Part shown: positions 1-11,960 of the stretch, in pieces
Numbering within the stretch: position 1 is the first letter of the stretch
How the letters are laid out: each line of letters opens with the position of its first letter
Assembly (NCBI RefSeq): GCF_963082655.1
Contig: NC_081552.1
Location: forward strand, 6,014,648 to 6,078,647
Direction: 5' to 3'
From: Stomoxys calcitrans
Taxonomy: Eukaryota; Arthropoda; Insecta; Diptera; Muscidae
Length of the DNA: 64,000 bases
Made by a program: the position numbers and the translations under genes
Notes under the pieces: model-generated
Databases searched by the model: none
Seen by the model: the letters and a program-made list of their open reading frames with translations, nothing else
What the model was told of the DNA's origin: nothing

Positions 1-70
1 AAGTTCTTGTCCGATTTGACTGAAATTTGGCACATAGGTTTTGTCATAACTTTCAATATTCATGGTACAC
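1..70 (+). repeat. Fragment of DINE-like interspersed element
   Basis: The first 65 bases carry the phrase 'gtccgatttgactgaaattt', the diagnostic internal wording of the dispersed element found complete at 3615-5087. The copy is cut by the window edge, and its other half may be the degenerate right end at 570-805. Confidence 0.6.
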
Positions 71-74
71 TGAA

Positions 75-560
75 AAAATGTTTGTCCCAATTTTAAAGAT
101 TCCAGCCAAAGATTAGCAGGCTTAATTTAAAAAAGATACATTTTCCAATTTGGTGAAATATATTTTCCTTCATATTAAATATAATGTATTTAAAGTGATA
201 GGTTAATAAACTAAAAATCTAAAATGAAGGTCGAAATTTAGGAAATTGACATTGTGAGAAGACAACAGTGAACTGCAATTAAAGGCGCAAAATAGCCTTA
301 CAAATAAGAGCGTATTTAAATATTTAATTTTTTAGGTTAAGATGCTAGGTTTAAAAAAAAAAAGAAGTTTTCAAAAAGTAATAATTAGATAGTCAACCAA
401 TAAGCCTATAAGTCATCTATAAGAATCAATCAGCGGCCAAAATTTGAAACGGATGGTCATGTTCGTTAGTAAATTGGAAATTTCATTTAAAGATAGCATC
501 TTTATTTTAAAGTTAGGTTCTCTAGTTCGTTTTTATTGCTGAAATCCTACGAATTAGGAA
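75..560 (+). repeat. Dispersed repeat shared with the right edge of the window
   Basis: Two stretches match the right edge in the same orientation and order. The segment around 97-130 ('agccaaagattagcagg') matches 62580-62612, and 418-545 ('aagaatcaatcagcgg', then 'agcatctttattttaaagtt') matches 63868-63990. In the right-hand copy a complete interspersed element sits between the two halves. No coding potential is visible. It could be an unnamed transposon or an old segmental duplication. Confidence 0.6.
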
Positions 561-569
561 AAATCTCAA

Positions 570-805
570 ATTTTGGTATACATTTCTTTCAGTGCAAGTA
601 CTATCCAAAATCGGTGTAAAAGCCGATATCTCAACTTGCCTTCAACGACACCGGCTAGCTTTAATTTTGTCTTGTTTGACAGAAATTTGGTACCCCAAAG
701 TACAACTATGCCCATCATTTTGTCTAAACTTTTAGCAAAATCCATGGTAGTGGGATCCCAATGTTCGACTCGGCGGAACTTAGCACGCTTTCTCTCGTTT
801 CAGTT
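570..805 (+). repeat. Degenerate right end of DINE-like element
   Basis: The stretch ends with 'atccatggtagtgggatccc' and then a damaged form of the family's right terminus (cggaacttagcacgctt at about 775-795). The left end and the microsatellite are missing. The 139-codon frame over this stretch is a by-product of the repeat. Confidence 0.6.
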
Positions 806-1734
806 ACAATTTGAGTATCTTAGTTTACCCGCCATGGCTGAAAACTCTGTCTCTCCCTCTCTTTCTCTTTCTCTTGAGCAGATGGAAGACATCTTTGGTG
901 GAGTAGGCAAAAGTAATTTTCTAAGAAATGCAGCTGTTATTTCGAATGACACTTTTGTTAAATGTCTTGCAAAAAGCCTTAAGGATATTTAATATCAGTT
1001 TCTACAAACACACATATTCACATATACAAACACACAAAGTGCTAGCCACATATGCGACCGTGTGTGTATGTGTGCGGTTATTTGCATAGGCCATTTTCAG
1101 AAAGGTAATTGTAAATTGTGTATTATTAAAATACACAAAATATAATTACATCTCATCCAAAGAATGAGGAAAAGAAGTATGTGTTTGTGTGTGGGTGGGT
1201 GCAAAGGAAATTCATGTCAAGCCATGATATTCAAACACATGCACATGTAAATATCCTTTCGCCTGTCTCTCTCCACCTAACTCCCAATATTAGCAAACAG
1301 TGTAGTGCTTATTTCGCATTGACATCTTGAGTGAAAGTTTATAATGAAACTCATTGATGATTATATGTGTGTATTGGTTTATATATATGGGAAATTCCAT
1401 TGGTTCGTAAAGGGAATCAACCAGCAGATGTTATCAGATCAAACACAAACGTTCATAAATCAACAACAGTTTTTGTATGAAACTTTAGAAACTGCTCCCA
1501 AGCGTCCATATTCTGATAACATCTAGTGTACAGTTTTGTTTTAAAAATTGCAATAGGTTTTCTTTGCAATTTTGTGTGTTTACAAACGCCTTACCACAGA
1601 CGCCTATGTATTTACAATGTTTAAAAAACATTTAAGTCACAAGTTTGATATACATACACAGTAAGTATCCAATCCATAGATGTAGGTTAGGTTAGATTTA
1701 AGTGGCAGTCTGCCATCAGACTCATTTAGAGGTT
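806..1734. other. AT-rich stretch without a recognisable gene
   Basis: It contains CA/TG-rich simple sequence around 1000-1080 and 1175-1200. A short phrase at about 1387-1420 (aattccattggttcgtaaa) recurs at about 9343, which suggests an old MITE-like fragment. I see no exon, RNA gene or complete element. Confidence 0.5.
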
Positions 1735-3460
1735 TTCATCCATTGTGATACCACAGGAACAGAAGAAGGAAGATGCCTTCTAGTTCCTACCGTTGAACCA
1801 TCCAGGTCGCTTTAAAAAGCCGGGCTCTAGAGTGGGTAGCCAGCATCCATCCGACCAGGCGTTCAAGTTTCCACCCCACCAACACCACTCCGTCTTTTTA
1901 ACGTATCTGAGGGGACTTCAGATAGTGGTTAGCCTGCGTCCATCCGACCAGACGTTCATGTCTCCACCCTATCAACCCCACTCCGTCTTGTTAACGTATC
2001 TGTGGGGACCTCCTAGTTCACAAGGGCCAGAGAAAAAGAGCCTTCTCAAGATGAAGAGGCTGAACCACTGTAGATTCGGGCATACACAATGTAAGTGATC
2101 ATACTTGCCTCCTCATTTTAATCAAGAAAGCTCTGCAATAATCGTTTTGTGGAATTCCCATGTGTTCCGCTATATGGCCTATTGCGCAGTGCTCGGTTTT
2201 AAGCAGGGCTGCGGATTCGACCGGAGTAGAGCTTTTGTAGCCAGAGTCGTAGTCTATGTATGGTTGGGCGCCAGCGTAAGTTTTATCAACGGCTAAATAG
2301 TCCGATGCCTACCTTGGGTTTAGGTCAAAGGGGTCGGACTCTGCAGCCCTGGTTTAAACCCCTATAATAACGCACCCGTTATCCAAAGCCAGCAGCTCTT
2401 TCGGTCAATTCTAGGTCCTAGCAGCCTGGCATCTATGTAATGATTCTCACTTCACCACCAACTTTGCACTGGCTATCCCCTCTACTAGGTTCAGTAGTTC
2501 GATAAATGGCATCTATTTGAGACAGGCAACAGTTTAGCTCGCCGTAGACGAACCCTTCCTGGCATATTCCTCAGTCATCTCATTTACCGGAATATCATCA
2601 TGCCTGGAACCCAAGTTAGCGCCATATCATGAGAGTGGAGTTTATTCAGGGATTCTTAACAATCCGCCATATATTTCGACCTCACAGTCCTTGAATCTAA
2701 GGCCTTGAGCTCAGCCATACTGACCACATAAACTCTGAGCTTCTCAAATAGCAAACACCTTTATCGTCATGGCACAGATAAAATGTCGAACACTTGTCCG
2801 GTGGTCACAGCGACCCTTAATCCAGTCGCTGACACCATTTTGGAGCCAGAGGTCCCATCCTCCTTAAAGAAACATCCGTTTCTCATATACTTTCTCTATA
2901 CTGAATGGGTCTCTGCACCATGTAGATTTGACCTGGAAACAATGAAACTGTTGCCGTATCCGCCCTTGTAACTCTGAGTGAAGTGCACCAGCTCCGTATT
3001 CTTTGCGTTAGTCATCAACCTAGAGTATTTCGATAGTCTTCTCAATGACCTTTTCATAATCTTGCAGAATCTTCACTTCGATGAGTAGCACGACATCCCG
3101 ATTAACCTTACGCCATACTCTCTGAGATGCAATATGACTTCGTTAGTCGCGAAATTTCAGAGAATTCTTAAGGCGTTTCCCTTGTAGCCTGCCTTCTTTT
3201 CTCACTCCCAAATCAAATTTCATAAACCTGCAGCAATATTATTCGTCTACAGGAAGATATTCGGGTGGATCCCGCGGTCCATGGCCTATCTTAACGTTGT
3301 GTAAAGCCCCATTTATATTCAGAAATGTCGTCCTTTAGTTGGAGAAATGTCTCGACTTCTCATACCACTTCGTGGAGGGCCATCTTAACCAATCTACCCT
3401 TGTGTAACCGTTTTGTGTCCCACTTAAGTTCTCCGGTGTTAGTCCAACCTTTCAGGTGTT
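1735..3460 (-). pseudogene. Decayed LINE (RT/RNase H portion), 3' end to the left
   Basis: Read on the minus strand, the piece at about 2540-2720 gives an RNase H-like text ending in 'HDDIPVNEMTEEYARKGSS', the usual end of the RNase H domain of LOA/I/jockey-type elements. Upstream (about 2780-3430) are broken RT-like pieces. The stretch at 1735-1815 matches the 3' end of the LINE at 56750-58190 almost word for word. Stops and frameshifts are numerous, so no protein can be made. The clade assignment is inference and the left border is approximate. Confidence 0.6.
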
Positions 3461-3614
3461 TTGATTAAAAACAAAGACCGGGTCCTATAATTCTTTGGGC
3501 TCCGTGTCTTAGATAAGAAGAATAAGGACATCATACCGAAACCCGAAAAAGACCCACTAGCAAAACTTTGAGGAATATATGGATATTGAAAAAATGGAAC
3601 TTTAATCTTTTTTT

Positions 3615-5087
3615 GTTATACCCTCCACCATAAGATGGGGGGTATACTAATTTCGTCATTCTGTTTGTAACTATTCGAAATATTCGTCTGAGACCCCATA
3701 AAGTATATATATTCTTGATCGTCGTCACATTTTATGTCGATCTAGCCATGTCCGTCTGTCCGTCCGTCCGTCTGTCTGTCGAAAGCACGCTAACTTCCGA
3801 AGGAGTAAAGCTAGCCGCTTGAAATTTTGCACAAATACTTCTTATTAGTGTAGGTTGTAAATGGGCAATATCGGTCCATGTTTTGATATAGCTGCCATAT
3901 AAACCGATCTTGGGTCTTGACTTCTTGAGCCCCTAGAGTGCGCAATTCTTATCCGATTGGAATGAAATTTTGCACGACGTGTTTTGTTATGATATCCAAC
4001 AACTGTGCCAAGTATGGTTCAAATCGCTCCATAACCTGATATAGCTGCCATATAAACCGATCTTGGGTCTTGACTTCTTGAGCCTCTAGAGTGCGCAATT
4101 CTTATCCGATCAGAATGAAATTTTGCACGACGTGTTTTGTTATGATATCCAATAACTGTGCCAAGTATGATTCAAATCGCTCCATAACCTGATATAGCTG
4201 CCATATAAACCGATCTTGGGTCTTGACTTCTTGACCCTCTAGAGGGCGCAATTCTTATCCGATTGGATTGGAATTTCGCACGACGTGTTTTGTTATGATA
4301 CCCAACAACTGTGCCAAGTATGGTTTAAGTCGGTAAATAACCTGATATAGCTGCCATATAAACCGATCTTGGGTCTTGACTTCTTGAGCCTCTAGAGGGC
4401 ACAATTCTTATCCGATTTGAATGAATTTTTGCACGAAGTATTTCGTTATGATATCCAACAACTGTGCCAAGTATGGTTGAAATCGGTCCATAACCTGATA
4501 TAGCTGTCATATAAACAGATCTGGGGATCTTGACTTCTTGAGCTTCTAGAGGGCGCAACTCCTATCCGATTTGGCTGAAATTTTGCATGACATATTTTAT
4601 TTTTACTTTCAACAACTGTGTCAAATAAGGTTCAAATCGGTTCATAACCTGATATAGCTGCCATATAAACCGATCTGGGATCTTGACTTCTTGACCCCTA
4701 GAGGTCGCAATTATTATCCGATTTGCCTGAAATTTTGTACGATGGATCCTCTCATGACCATCAACAAACGTGTTTATTATGGTCTGAATCGGTCTATAGC
4801 CCGATACAGATGCCATATAAATCGTTCTCTCTATTTTACTTGGTGAGCCCCAATGGGCGCAATTCTTATACGAATTGGCTGAAATTTTACACAGGTATCC
4901 AACATATAATTAAATTGTGGTCCGAACCGGACCATATCTTGATATCGTTTTAATAGCAGAGCAACTCTTTTCTTATATCCTTTTTTGCCTAAGAAGAGAT
5001 GCCGGGAAAAGAACTCGACAAATGCGATCCATGGTGGAGGGTATATAAGATTCGGCCCGGCCGAACTTAGCACGCTTTTACTTGTTT
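3615..5087 (+). mobile_element. Complete DINE-1/mini-me-like interspersed element with 153-bp tandem units
   Basis: The element starts with TATACCCTCCACCATAAGATGG and ends with CGGCCCGGCCGAACTTAGCACGC...CTTGTTT. Near its left end a TA tract (about 3709), the core 'ttcttgatcgtcgtcacatt' and a GTCC/GTCT run (3749-3781) follow in the order known for Drosophila mini-me/DINE-1 elements, which are linked to Helentrons. After that come about seven units of 153 bp, whose shared phrase 'ctgatatagctgccatataa' recurs at 4036, 4189, 4342, 4495 and 4649. No transposase is encoded, so it is non-autonomous. The Helentron link is inferred from architecture. Confidence 0.75.
3749..3781 (+). repeat. GTCC/GTCT microsatellite in DINE-like element
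   Basis: A short tetranucleotide run of mixed GTCC and GTCT sits at the standard internal place of the family. Copies at 10107-10164 and 12096-12218 are much longer. Confidence 0.85.
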
Positions 5088-5189
5088 TTTTGCTAAAAGG
5101 ACCACTTTTGCACTATACACAAACAAAAGGGCTATTGGCAAAATTTAGGGGCTTAAACTGTATGTCATGCGCTGACTGTGTGCTGCAGA

Positions 5190-5325
5190 TCAGATTTCAA
5201 AAATCACCTTACGGTTCAATACTCTGCCGGAGCCCGAGGATGGCTCGTTTGTGCATCTCGGCCTCACTGACGACGAGACCATCTGATGCAGTGAATTTAA
5301 TTCATCTGGAAATTATGGCTCAATA
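5190..5325 (+). pseudogene. LINE fragment, inverted relative to the copy at 57810-57890
   Basis: The reverse complement of about 5225-5305 (catcagatggt, gatgcacaaacgagccatcc) closely matches 57825-57875, which lies inside the minus-strand LINE at 56750-58190. The fragment is too short and broken to code. Confidence 0.5.
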
Positions 5326-6587
5326 AATTGCTGCCACTACTCCTGTGAGAATAAGGAAACTTTCTCCTTGGTCAAAAAGCAGCTACGGACACTTTGTTAC
5401 CCCCATATACAATCCCCAATGTACCAGGCAGGGTGAAGTACATATTGTATTTAAGTTTGCCCAAGGGTTGGGGAAGTTAAAAAAGGCGAACAAAATATTT
5501 GATTTAAAATTTTAATTATTATTTATTATGCAGCAGATTTTTTCCATCAGATGGCAACTTGTCTTGATTGTGTCGTTGCCATCAACTGCTATTGAGTTGT
5601 AATTCCTACTAAATCCAGTAGATGTGTGGATGTGTAGTAAGTTATGTTGTTAGAGAACAGATGTCGGTCCAACATATTGTCCTTATGGCTCGGACAATAT
5701 CATAAACCGACTGGACAACCATGTGGGCTTTTGGGTACAATCTGTAAAGCTGGGCTGGATATGTCGAGAAGGAGACTATGGAACACCTTAACACAACATC
5801 GCATGAGATCAAGCAAGCAAATTGCGGAGAATACCCTAAATTAATTGTTATGGAATACCCCTTATATTTTGTTGTTAGTTTTCACTAAGTATGGTGCAAA
5901 TTTTGTAATTATCCTTGTTGCCAATTAAAACCTATTTACATAATATTATCGTGGAGCTCATCATCCGTATCGTCATCGCCATCATCACCATGATCGGAGT
6001 ATCACAGAAATGACCCAACGCATTTATTCTAAGCAAATAGCGAACATGGCTATTCCATACATTCCAAAGAAGTGATTTTCATTTCCCCCCCAATTTAGCA
6101 GCAGCGGCTGGTTACCTTCACTTGGCCAAATAGCAAACCTTTGTAATGTGAATTGCATGCTCGAATGCCTACTTAATAAACATAATTATGATCACACAAC
6201 ACCAAATTCAACCATGCCCGGATTGCTTTGCCATGATGTCACTGCCGGCTCGGGCAATTATCAAAGATGAAATGTAGAAAATGATATTGTAGGTAAATTA
6301 TCATTTAATTTCAAGAAAATTGTGGCTATTGACTTGTTCTGGGCATGATGATGTCTTTGCTACACCCTTTTCTGGAAATTTTACTAATTATTTGCCATTA
6401 TGTGAGGGAGTGAGTGAGTAAGAGGCTGGATGATGGTTTGGGCCTGAAAACAACATGATGCCATATGACACTTTGCATTAAATTAAAGGTGGTGTAAGCA
6501 TAATGAGAATTAAGATAATAGAGTGGGTAAGGCAATAATAGTATAACGAAAGGTTATTTTACTACAATTTAAAATAGTAAAATAAAG
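5326..6587. other. No gene recognised
   Basis: AT-rich DNA with a small CAT/CATCAT-rich patch at about 5960-6000. A 66-codon open frame at 5644-5844 has no recognisable motif and no splice context that I can defend. I see no complete mobile element. Confidence 0.4.
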
Positions 6588-7140
6588 GATATAAAAAAAG
6601 ATTTGCTCTGCTATTAGAGCGATATCAATATATGGTCCGGTTTGGACCACAATTAAATTATATGTTGGAGACCTGTGTAAAATGTCAGCCAAATCGAATA
6701 AGAATTGCGGCCTTTGGTGGCTCAAGAAGTAAAATAGAGAGATCGATTTATATGGGAGCTGTATCGGGCTATAGACCGATTCAGACCATAATAAACACGT
6801 ATGTTGATGGTTATGAGAGAATACGTCGTATAAAATTTCAGGCAAATCGGATAATAATTGCGATCTCTAGAGGCTCAAGACACAAGATCGGTTGATATGG
6901 CAGCTATTTATATCAAAACATGGACCGATATGGCCCATTTACAATACCAACCGACCTACACTAATAAGAAGTATATGTGCAAAATTTCAAGCGGCTAGCT
7001 TTACTCCTTCGGAAGTTAGCGTGCTTTCGGCAGACAGACGGACGGACGGACAGACCGACGGACGGACATGGCTAATATTTCGAGTAGTTACAAACAGAAT
7101 GACGAAATTAGTATACCCCCCTATGTGTAGGGTATAAAAA
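6588..7140 (-). mobile_element. Internally shortened DINE-like element, reversed
   Basis: It runs from the interior phrase near the right end (ctctgctattagagcgatat) to the reversed left end (gtatacccccctatgtgtagggtataaaaa). The GTCC run is present as its complement (about 7030-7068). Compared with 3615-5087, most 153-bp units and the outer right terminus are missing. Confidence 0.7.
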
Positions 7141-8047
7141 TTAATAAAAAATTCAATTTTGAAAAAATTTTATTCCACAAACTTGTAATTTATCTTAGTC
7201 TGAGATACCGGATCAGAGTTCTCCAAAAAGTCCCAGAATGTAATGATATTTTTGGGCGCATTATATCATCACTAGATTCAATTAGGTTTTTTCCTGAGTC
7301 TTATTCATGTCATTTGTCTAATCTACAATTCCATCATGTGACAAAACTGCAAATTAAAAAGCATAATTATCACAACCATCTATTTATTTCTTTAGTTTTA
7401 CAATCGTTCAATACATTTAATATTTGTGTACCATTAATCGGATGCACATATCATTTCGATATCTGAAACAGGAGTAGATAAACTTTTGACTCTATTTGTT
7501 CCGTTTATATTCATTTTCTGGGGAGAGCAATTTACCCTACACATTTTGTAAAACTGCCAGACTAAACCATTATCAATTTAACAAAGTTCTTTGTTTATGT
7601 TAAATCCATTTTTAAATTAATCTTTACTCTTTGACGTCATTATTTTTGTGGTAATGTCATTTAAAGCTTTATGTTGCACCATGGTCTATAGAATAATTAA
7701 AAAAGTGCGATTCGATGGGAAAAATTTTCCAATACCATTTTCTGATTTCAAATCATTTACGTCTTAATGAGCTAGTTGTCTATTAGTAGAAGTATTTGGC
7801 TATCATATTTTAGACCAATTTTCTTACAATGATCATTTATATCGGGACCAAAATGATTGTTAAACTTGCACATTTGTGAGATGTCAGCCTCTTAAAAACA
7901 TCCTCTAATTGATATCTGATAAGTTTGCCCACTCCTGTTCCTTGTGAGAAAATTTGCAAATTTGTAATCGTAAAAAGTGCTTCTAATCCCAGATAATAGA
8001 GGTAATCATTATTCGTGATAACCTCTGCTTCTGCTAAAATGTGAGAG
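7141..8047. other. No gene recognised
   Basis: AT-rich, without a usable open frame, RNA gene or repeat terminus that I can identify. Confidence 0.4.
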
Positions 8048-8390
8048 TTATATCAGGTTCTTGATCGATTTGGACCGTACTTGGCGCAGTTGGTGGATGT
8101 CATAACAGAACACTATATGCAAAATTTCAGCCAGATCAATATGGCTCATTTGCAATTCCCAACTACCTACACCAATATTAAGTATTTGTGCAAAATTTCA
8201 AGCGGCTAGCTCTACGCGTTCGGCCGCAATCGTGATTTCGGCAGACGGACGGGCATGGCTAGATCGACTCAGAATGTCAAGACGATCAAGAATATATAAT
8301 CTTTATAGGTCCCTAGATCAATATTTTGCGGTGTTACAAATGGAATGACTACATTAGGGTACCCCCATCCTATGGTGGTGGGTATAAAAA
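8048..8390 (-). mobile_element. Partial DINE-like element, reversed, 'cccaccacc' subfamily
   Basis: It ends with 'tatggtggtgggtataaaaa' (the reversed left terminus). Just inside are the core 'gacgatcaagaatatataat' and a short GACG-type run. The right terminus is missing. Confidence 0.65.
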
Positions 8391-9546
8391 AACTAGGTGC
8401 GAGGTGCGACTGTATTAGCGAAATGACAAAATAGTTTAATTGTTATTGAAACTTTTTAGTTAAGCGGTATTTTGATTTAAATGACATTTTTGGTTAAAGT
8501 ATATTTTACTTAAGAGAATTTGTAAGCATTGAATAACATTAAAAGGAAATGGATCTTTCCATCAAGTTCCACTTATGACGGATTTTTCACTTAAGCGTAT
8601 AACAGATATGCAGAATTATCTGTATTCAAATTTCAGCCTATGTTCTTCGACCCACCTTATTACCCATCTAAAAGAAGCTAATGTGTCCTTACAAAACCAT
8701 CCCTAGAGGTGTAAATTTACACTTATATGTCATGTTATACAAATGCATATTAGCATAGGCATACAAATGCTGCGTTGTATGTGCATATTTATGCAAATAT
8801 ATTGAAACGCGGTTGCATAGAAGTATACATTCACATGCACTCTATGCATTTGGCATATTTAAGTTAATTAAAGCTTAAATTGCAGTTATGGTGTCCAATT
8901 TCAATTTATGCTTAAAATATTTCAATATAATTTTCGGGCAGACTTAATGGGATGTTCAATGAAATAATGCAAATTATTAAATCAAGAATAGATGAACAAC
9001 ACTAAAATTATTGAGGCACTAAATTGTATTTCAATCCATAACTAGGTGACAAATCCGACCAATTAAAAACAATATTACAACTTTCATATTCATAAGCATA
9101 TGGAAAAAACATTTCGAATTTCATCCACAGTATAACATGCTTAGTAAAAAAATAATTTTTCACAGTAAAAAACACAGAAAAAAATTCCTTTTATAGTGAA
9201 ATATATTATTTTTCAGTAAGAAATATTCATTATCACTCATTAATATTTCAAAAGCATCGCATTGTTCCGTGGTGAAATGTTCATGGAAAATTTTCCAAAA
9301 TTTTATGCATAGAAAAAATCAAGCAAGGCATTGTAAAATTAATTCCATTGGTTCATAAAAGTGAATCAGCACACAGATGTCAACTTCGGTGCTTGAAGTA
9401 AACAACGTGTGTTAACAAAATCATCCCCTCATGTAGACAATATTTGAACAGCGCCTGTTCATGATTATGACACCGTTGGTGCATGATTTAGCAACGTCTT
9501 TTCTATATCAGTGTAGTTAATCTGTAGTGCGGCTGATGAAATTGCT
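8391..9546. other. AT-rich stretch with a possible MITE relic
   Basis: No gene is visible. The piece at 9335-9515 begins with wording shared with 1387-1420 and ends in 'cttttctatatcagtgtag', close to the right end of the MITE at 39722-39944, so an old non-autonomous DNA transposon is possible. Confidence 0.35.
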
Positions 9547-9854
9547 AATTTTGCCCATGACCATTCCACTAAGGAACAGGGGCAAACTTCTCACATATGA
9601 ATGAGTGCAGTCCGATTCAAGTTTAAGCTCAATGATAAGGGGCCTCCTTTTCATAGCCGAGTCCGAACGGCGTGCCGCAGTGCGACACCTCTTTGGAGAG
9701 AAGTTTTACATGGCATAGTACCTCACAAATGTTGCCAGCATTAGGAGGGGAAAACCACCGCTGAAAATTTTTTCTGATGGTTTAGCCAGGATTCGAACCC
9801 AGGCTTTCAACGTCATAGGCGGATATGCTAACCTCTGCGCTACGGTGGCCTCCC
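9547..9854 (-). mobile_element. tRNA-derived SINE
   Basis: On the minus strand the element opens with ggaggccaccg followed by an A-box-like 'tagcgcagaggttagcat' and, about 35 bp on, a B-box 'ggttcgaatcct'. This is the RNA polymerase III internal promoter pair of tRNAs, and a non-tRNA body follows. A copy of nearly equal length lies at 55061-55369, a 5' fragment at 21676-21793, and a plus-strand fragment at 35504-35626. It is not a functional tRNA because no cloverleaf forms downstream. The borders rest on comparing copies. Confidence 0.75.
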
Positions 9855-9970
9855 CTTTATACATAAATAATATAACTTATAATAGAAGCCCGTCTCGAAA
9901 GAGAAATAAACACATCATGAAAAAAATAAAATCTCGGTTAACAGGCAAACAATTAAAAAAATATATATAT

Positions 9971-11594
9971 TTTTATACCCTCCACCATAAGATGGGGGGT
10001 ATACTAATTTCGTCATTCTGTTTGTAACTACTCGAAATATTCGTCTGAGACCCCATAAAGTATATATATTCTTGATCGTCGTGACATTTTATGTCGATCT
10101 AGCCATGTCCGTCCGTCTGTCCGTCCGTCCGTCCGTCCGTCCGTCCGTCCGTCCGTCTGTCTGTCGAAAGCACGCTAACTTCCGAAGGAGTAAAGCTAGC
10201 CACTTGAAATTTTGCACAAATACTTCTTATTAGTGTAGGTCGGTTGGTATTGTAAATGGGCCATATCGGTCCATGTTTTGATATAGCTGCCATATAAACC
10301 GATCTTGGGTCTTGACTTCTTGAGCCTGTAGAGTGCGCAATTCTTATCCGATTGGAATGAAATTTTGCATGACGTGTTTTGCTATGATATCCAACAACTG
10401 TGCCAAGTATAGTTCAAATCGGTCCATAACCTGATATAGCTGCCATATAAACCGATCTTGGGTCTTGACTTCTTGAGCCTCTAGCGTGCGCAATTCTTAT
10501 CCGATCAGAATGAAATTTTGCACGACGTGTTTTGTTATGATATCCAACAACTGTGCCAAGTATGGTTCAAATCGGTCCATAACCTGATATAGCTGCCATA
10601 TAAACCGATCTTGGGTCTTGACTTCTTGAGCCTCTAGAGTGCGCAATTCTTATCCGATTGAAATGAAATTTTGCACGACGTGTTTTCTTGTTATATCCAA
10701 CAACAGTGCCAAGTATGGTTCAAACCGGTCCATAACCTGATATAGCTGCCATATAAACCGATCTTGGGTCTTGACTTCTTGACCCTCTAGTGGGCACAAT
10801 TCTTATCCGAATTGAATGAATTTTTGCAAGACGTGTTTTGTTATGATATCCAACAACTGTGCCAAGTATGGTTCAAATCGGTTCATAACCTGATATAGCT
10901 GTCATATAAACAAATCTGGGCACTTGACTTCTTGAGGTTCTAGAGGGCGCAATTCCTATCCGATTTGGCTGAAATTTTGCATGACGTGTTTTATTTTTAC
11001 TTTCAACAACTGTGCTAAGAATAATTCAAATCTGTTCATAACCTGATATAGCTACCATATAAACCGAGCTTGGGTCTTGACTTCTTGAGTCTCTAGAGGA
11101 CGCAATTCCTATCCGATTTGGCTAAAATTTTGCATGACGTATTTTATTTTTACTTTCAACAACTGTGTCAAATAAGGTTCAAATCGGTTCATTACCTGAT
11201 ATAGCTGCCATATAAACCGATCTGGGATCTTGACTTCTTGACCCCTAGAGGTCGCAATTATTATCCGATATGCCTGAAATTTTGTACGATGGATCCTCTC
11301 ATGACCATCAACAAACGTGTTTATTATGGCCTGAATCGGTCTATAACCCGATACAGATCCCATATAAATCGTTCTCTCTATTTTACTTCGTGAGCCCCAA
11401 TGGGCGCAATTCTTATACGAATTGGCTGAAATTTTACACAGGTCTCCAACATATAATTTAATTGTGGTCCGAACCGGACCATATCTTGTTTTTGCCTAAA
11501 AAGAGATGCCGGGAAAAGAACTCGTCAAATGCGATCCATGGTGGAGGGTATATAAGATTCGGCCCGGCCGAACTTAGCACGCTTTTACTTGTTT
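9971..11594 (+). mobile_element. Complete DINE-1/mini-me-like element with 153-bp units
   Basis: Both family termini are intact, the GTCC run lies at 10107-10164, and about eight tandem units of roughly 153 bp follow. The last two units are diverged, as in the copies at 3615 and 11961, so the array has polarity: proximal units are nearly identical and distal ones old. Its right end is only about 370 bp from the left end of the next copy in the same orientation. Confidence 0.75.
10107..10164 (+). repeat. GTCC microsatellite
   Basis: A run of tccg repeats with two GTCT variants at each side, in the conserved position between the element core and 'cgaaagcacgctaacttccg'. Confidence 0.9.
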
Positions 11595-11960
11595 CATTTT
11601 CAAGTTTTTTGCCTGGCTTCGAGAAAAAAAATATATGCATTGGGAAAAGTACAGCGTGGTTAATTTGGTAATTGTATCATAGAGGCGTTTTTCGCAATAA
11701 ATACGATTCAAATACAACATACCAACCCTTGAAGCCATAGCACCTAATATGTTTGAAAAGTCTTCTAACCAAAGACGAAGCGCGTCCCATCGTGGTTGGT
11801 GTGTGTTGCTGTCTCTGGATTTCATTTTCCATTTGCAAAGAAAATTCCGATCATTGAGCACATCTCGATAAAGAAACATACAAGAAACATTATTTTTGTA
11901 CTGCAAAAATAGAAGCGATTTTGTTTTTAGCTTTGGCCACTTTTTAATTATTATTCTTTT
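11595..11960. other. Spacer between two DINE-like elements
   Basis: About 365 bp of apparently non-repeat DNA. The minus-strand open frame that crosses it (11574-12005) runs into repeat termini on both sides and is not a convincing gene. Confidence 0.4.

Noticed and set aside
3880..4960. Regular repeats that might suggest a CRISPR array
   Set aside because: Units are 153 bp with no short repeat/unique spacer structure, and the context is a fly genome.
9780..9854. A tRNA gene on the minus strand
   Set aside because: A and B boxes are present but no full cloverleaf forms, and the same sequence recurs as a SINE at three other places.
11109..11363. Near-identical small proteins of 84 residues at 4562, 11109 and 13468
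   Set aside because: They arise because the 153-bp repeat unit is a multiple of three; they have no start or stop conservation independent of the repeat.
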